A DNA stretch of 64,000 bases, taken from the NCBI GenBank assembly GCA_037045535.1, contig JBAOHI010000071.1, positions 310,001 to 374,000 on the forward strand. Direction: 5' to 3'. Position numbers and translations under genes: made by a program. This document shows positions 61,895 to 64,000 of this stretch, piece after piece. Origin of the DNA: Competibacter_A sp037045535 (GTDB taxonomy: Bacteria > Pseudomonadota > Gammaproteobacteria > Competibacterales > Competibacteraceae). Each line of letters starts with the position of its first letter. The stretch's first letter is position 1. The notes beneath the pieces are model-generated. The model was not told the origin of the DNA. It saw only the letters and a program-made list of their open reading frames with translations, and did no database searches.

Positions 61895-63610
61895 TTATTC
61901 GTTGGCCGCTTTACGTTGGATTACGCCGAACAGGCGACTGGTGGGGCCGTCGCTGTTCAGCAGCTTCAGCGGCGGCCCGCTTTCCACTAGCCGACCATCG
62001 GCTACATGCCAAATTTCGTCCGCTCGAAATAGCCGGTCGCGGCGATGGGTGACCATCAGCACCGTACCGCAATGCCGGGCCAACACCCGGTCGACAACGG
62101 CTTCGGCTCGGGTGTCGAGGTTGGCTTCGACCTCGTCCAGCAGCAATAGCGCCGGATCGCCGAGCAGGGCGCGCGCCAGAGCGATCCGCTGCCGCTGTCC
62201 CGGCGACAGGTTTTTGCCGTCTTCGAGCAGGCGGGTTTGCGCTCCTTCCGGTAGTTCTGCCAGCAGTTCGTCCACGCCGCACAGAGCGCACACCCGTTCG
62301 ACTTCTTCCGGTGGCGCTTCCGGCCAGCGATAGCGCAGATTTCGAGCAATGCTGCCTTTCAGCAGCGGCAATTCGGCGCTGACCATCCCGACTGCCCGCC
62401 GCACCGAGGCGAGGCTGTGTCGGGCGAAATCTCGACCGTCGAGCCGGACTTCGCCTTGGTCGGGATCGAGCAAGCGGGCGGCCAGAGCTAGCAAGGTGGA
62501 TTTGCCGGCACCGTTCGGTCCCACGATGGCAATCACGCCGCCGGCGGGCGCAACGACGTTCAAATCCTCGAAAACTCCGGTGACCGAGACCTGCCGCAGT
62601 TCCAGTTGCCCCCGCTCGACCGTCAGATCCGGAGCGTTGGGACGTTCATTGACCAGATTGGGCAGTTCCAGGAATCGCTCGATGCGTTCGGACGCCACCT
62701 GGAAGCCGTGCCAGTATTCGTGGACCCGCCCTAGATCGCGCAGGGCAGGAAGCAGCAGGCCAACGATGGTCATGGCGCCGACGACGGTGCCGGGCGTAGT
62801 CGTGCCGCTGGCGACTTCCAACGCGCCCAGCAGCACGACGGTAGCGACTGCTAGCCCGCTGGTGGCTTCGGTGATGGCGCGCAGCCAACCGCCGATTCGT
62901 GCCCGCTCGACCATCGCGTCGCGCAAGCGCCGCCCCTGCCGGGCGATGTGGCGCCGTTCTCGCTGACCCTGATTGCACAGTTGTACGGCTGCCATGGCTG
63001 CGATTTTTTCGTTGACGTTGGCGGCGAGTGCGGATTGGCGGCGGCGCGATTCCCGTACCGCCGCGCGCAAGGGTTTCGCCAAAGCCAGGGCCGCCACCGC
63101 GCCGCCCGCCAGGATCAGGCCGGCAGCCAGCGCGAGTATTCGATTCATCCAGCCCAGCGCCACCAGTGCGATGCCGGCGGTCATGCCCGCGACGGTCAGA
63201 CGGGCCAAGCCGAGGCTGACCCATTGCCGCAGTGCGCTCAAATCGCCGACGAATCGCAGCATCAGGCTGCCGCGCCGCCGCCGTTGCAGGACGCGGGGAG
63301 CGAGCGCTCCGAGCCGGTCGAAGACCGCCAGCCGCACCTGATAAACGTACTCCTGACCCAGCCGTTCGGCATCGGCGCGTTCCCGTGCCCGTAGCCAGGC
63401 GCGAAGGACCACGATCATCACCAGTCCTGTGCCGACCCATCCCAGTGCCGGCAGGTCGGCAGGTTGCCGATGAGTGTTCAGCCAGCCGTCGAAGGTGTGG
63501 CGAACAAGCAGGGTAGTCGCTACCGCTGCAAGGGCTTGTGCCAAGCCGTTACCGACCAGGCGGGCCCACAGTTGGCTGCTGCCGCCTTCAAGGATGCCGG
63601 GCAGACTCAT
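61895..63610 (-). CDS. ABC transporter, fused permease and ATPase
   Basis: A 571-residue half-transporter. The N-terminal half has about six membrane segments; the C-terminal half has Walker A IVGPNGAGKST, signature LSPGQRQRIALARALLG, Walker B ALLLLDEVEANLD and the H-loop in VLMVTHRRDRL. This type I exporter architecture handles lipids, peptides or drugs; substrate unknown. ATG 63610 overlaps the stop of the upstream gene by one base (TAATG). Confidence 0.9.
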   Translation of the reverse strand: MSLPGILEGGSSQLWARLVGNGLAQALAAVATTLLVRHTFDGWLNTHRQPADLPALGWVGTGLVMIVVLRAWLRARERADAERLGQEYVYQVRLAVFDRLGALAPRVLQRRRRGSLMLRFVGDLSALRQWVSLGLARLTVAGMTAGIALVALGWMNRILALAAGLILAGGAVAALALAKPLRAAVRESRRRQSALAANVNEKIAAMAAVQLCNQGQRERRHIARQGRRLRDAMVERARIGGWLRAITEATSGLAVATVVLLGALEVASGTTTPGTVVGAMTIVGLLLPALRDLGRVHEYWHGFQVASERIERFLELPNLVNERPNAPDLTVERGQLELRQVSVTGVFEDLNVVAPAGGVIAIVGPNGAGKSTLLALAARLLDPDQGEVRLDGRDFARHSLASVRRAVGMVSAELPLLKGSIARNLRYRWPEAPPEEVERVCALCGVDELLAELPEGAQTRLLEDGKNLSPGQRQRIALARALLGDPALLLLDEVEANLDTRAEAVVDRVLARHCGTVLMVTHRRDRLFRADEIWHVADGRLVESGPPLKLLNSDGPTSRLFGVIQRKAANE

Positions 63611-64000
63611 TAGCCAAGACCCACCATGATCGGGATGCCCTCCCACAGTGGTTGCCAGGTATCCGTGCCGGTCTCACTAGCAGGGCGGTCGGGTCGCCAT
63701 TCCCCTTGCAGCAACCGCGATTGCGATATCACCGGCAGGCCGGTCGCGGCTGCTTCTCGGCTGGCCAGGGGAGAGGCTGTCAGGAGACCGCTGACCGCCA
63801 GCACCGGCAGATGGCGCCGGCGCAGCCATTCGACCCCGGCCAGCGCACCCAAAGCATCACCGGCGGCAAAGACAATGCCGTCCACCAGCGCAGCGAATGC
63901 CGGCGAGGCTAATAGCCGCCCGGTTTCCTCCTGGAACAGGCCATCGGCGATTTCCAGCACGATGAATTCCACGCCTTCCACCGTCAGATGGCTGCAAAGC
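63610..64000 (-). CDS. Uncharacterised protein (partial, runs off right edge)
   Basis: The frame is open to the window edge and ends at TAA 63610-63612. The visible 129 residues include LTVEGVEFIVLEIADGLFQE, GIVFAAGDALGALAGVEWLR and a C-terminal WEGIPIMVGLG. The pattern of short hydrophobic strands suggests a Rossmann- or P-loop-like alpha/beta domain, but I do not recognise the family. It is translationally coupled to the ABC transporter gene, so the two probably act together. Confidence 0.6.
   Translation of the reverse strand, partial: LCSHLTVEGVEFIVLEIADGLFQEETGRLLASPAFAALVDGIVFAAGDALGALAGVEWLRRRHLPVLAVSGLLTASPLASREAAATGLPVISQSRLLQGEWRPDRPASETGTDTWQPLWEGIPIMVGLG

Noticed and set aside
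1..64000. CRISPR array, rRNA operon, integrase or prophage genes
   Set aside because: No regularly spaced repeats with unique spacers, no rRNA sequence and no integrase or phage structural gene seen; the only short tandem repeats are coding (50244-50306 and 53148-53309).

Overview
The window looks like chromosomal DNA of a GC-rich, denitrifying gammaproteobacterium that stores polyhydroxyalkanoate. Pointers are the gene orders prmC-prfA-hemA / TPR lipoprotein-lolB-ispE-tRNA-Gln-prs-rplY-pth-ychF, minCDE and xseB-ispA-dxs, a PHA-granule phasin, a cytochrome cd1 (nirS) denitrification cluster and a pilSR-sucCD block. A Competibacter-like lineage would fit, but this is inference from gene content only.

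Layout. 1-25.2 kb is housekeeping: translation termination and heme entry (prmC, prfA, hemA, leftward), then rightward lipoprotein sorting, isoprenoid, nucleotide and ribosome genes, a block of small enzymes (rlmI, acetyltransferase, CBS protein, YcgN, metallo-hydrolase, YafJ), minCDE, hslR, a phasin, xseB-ispA-dxs, folE2 and a quinone oxidoreductase. 25.2-35.9 kb is the nitrite reductase region: a divergent Crp/Fnr regulator, a perfect FNR/DNR-type box, then nirS-nirM-nirC-nirF-nirDL-nirGH-nirJ-nirN-nnrS, i.e. the enzyme, its electron donor and the heme d1 pathway. 35.9-40.6 kb is a decaying accessory stretch: a nitrilase-like gene with an in-frame amber (resembling the C-terminal part of RT-nitrilase defence proteins), an IS5-type and an IS630-type element, an eroded nosL and a 480-bp gene-free interval with a sigma-54-type promoter and paired palindromes. 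40.6-49.1 kb is the nitric oxide reductase region: a leftward norC-norB-norQ-(membrane protein)-(Fe-S protein)-norD-(small protein) operon and a divergent hemerythrin-DUF2249-membrane protein operon sharing a second FNR/DNR-like box. 49.3-57 kb carries the type IV pilin gene with a sigma-54 promoter, a pilin accessory gene, two toxin-antitoxin pairs, two nuclease-like genes and pilSR. 57-64 kb returns to core genes: sucCD, nadE, a serine hydrolase and an ABC transporter.

A striking technical or biological feature is that twelve otherwise well-conserved genes are each broken by one to five single-base insertions (18 in all; no deletion was found). Removing one base at each point restores a family-like protein. 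These lie between 20.97 and 60.07 kb and are densest in the denitrification genes. Sequencing or assembly error is the simplest explanation, but real pseudogenisation must be excluded. I annotate these genes over their full span and note each break.

Together the nir and nor regions would reduce nitrite to nitrous oxide. Only an eroded nosL remains of the last step here, so nitrous oxide reduction, if present, must be encoded elsewhere.
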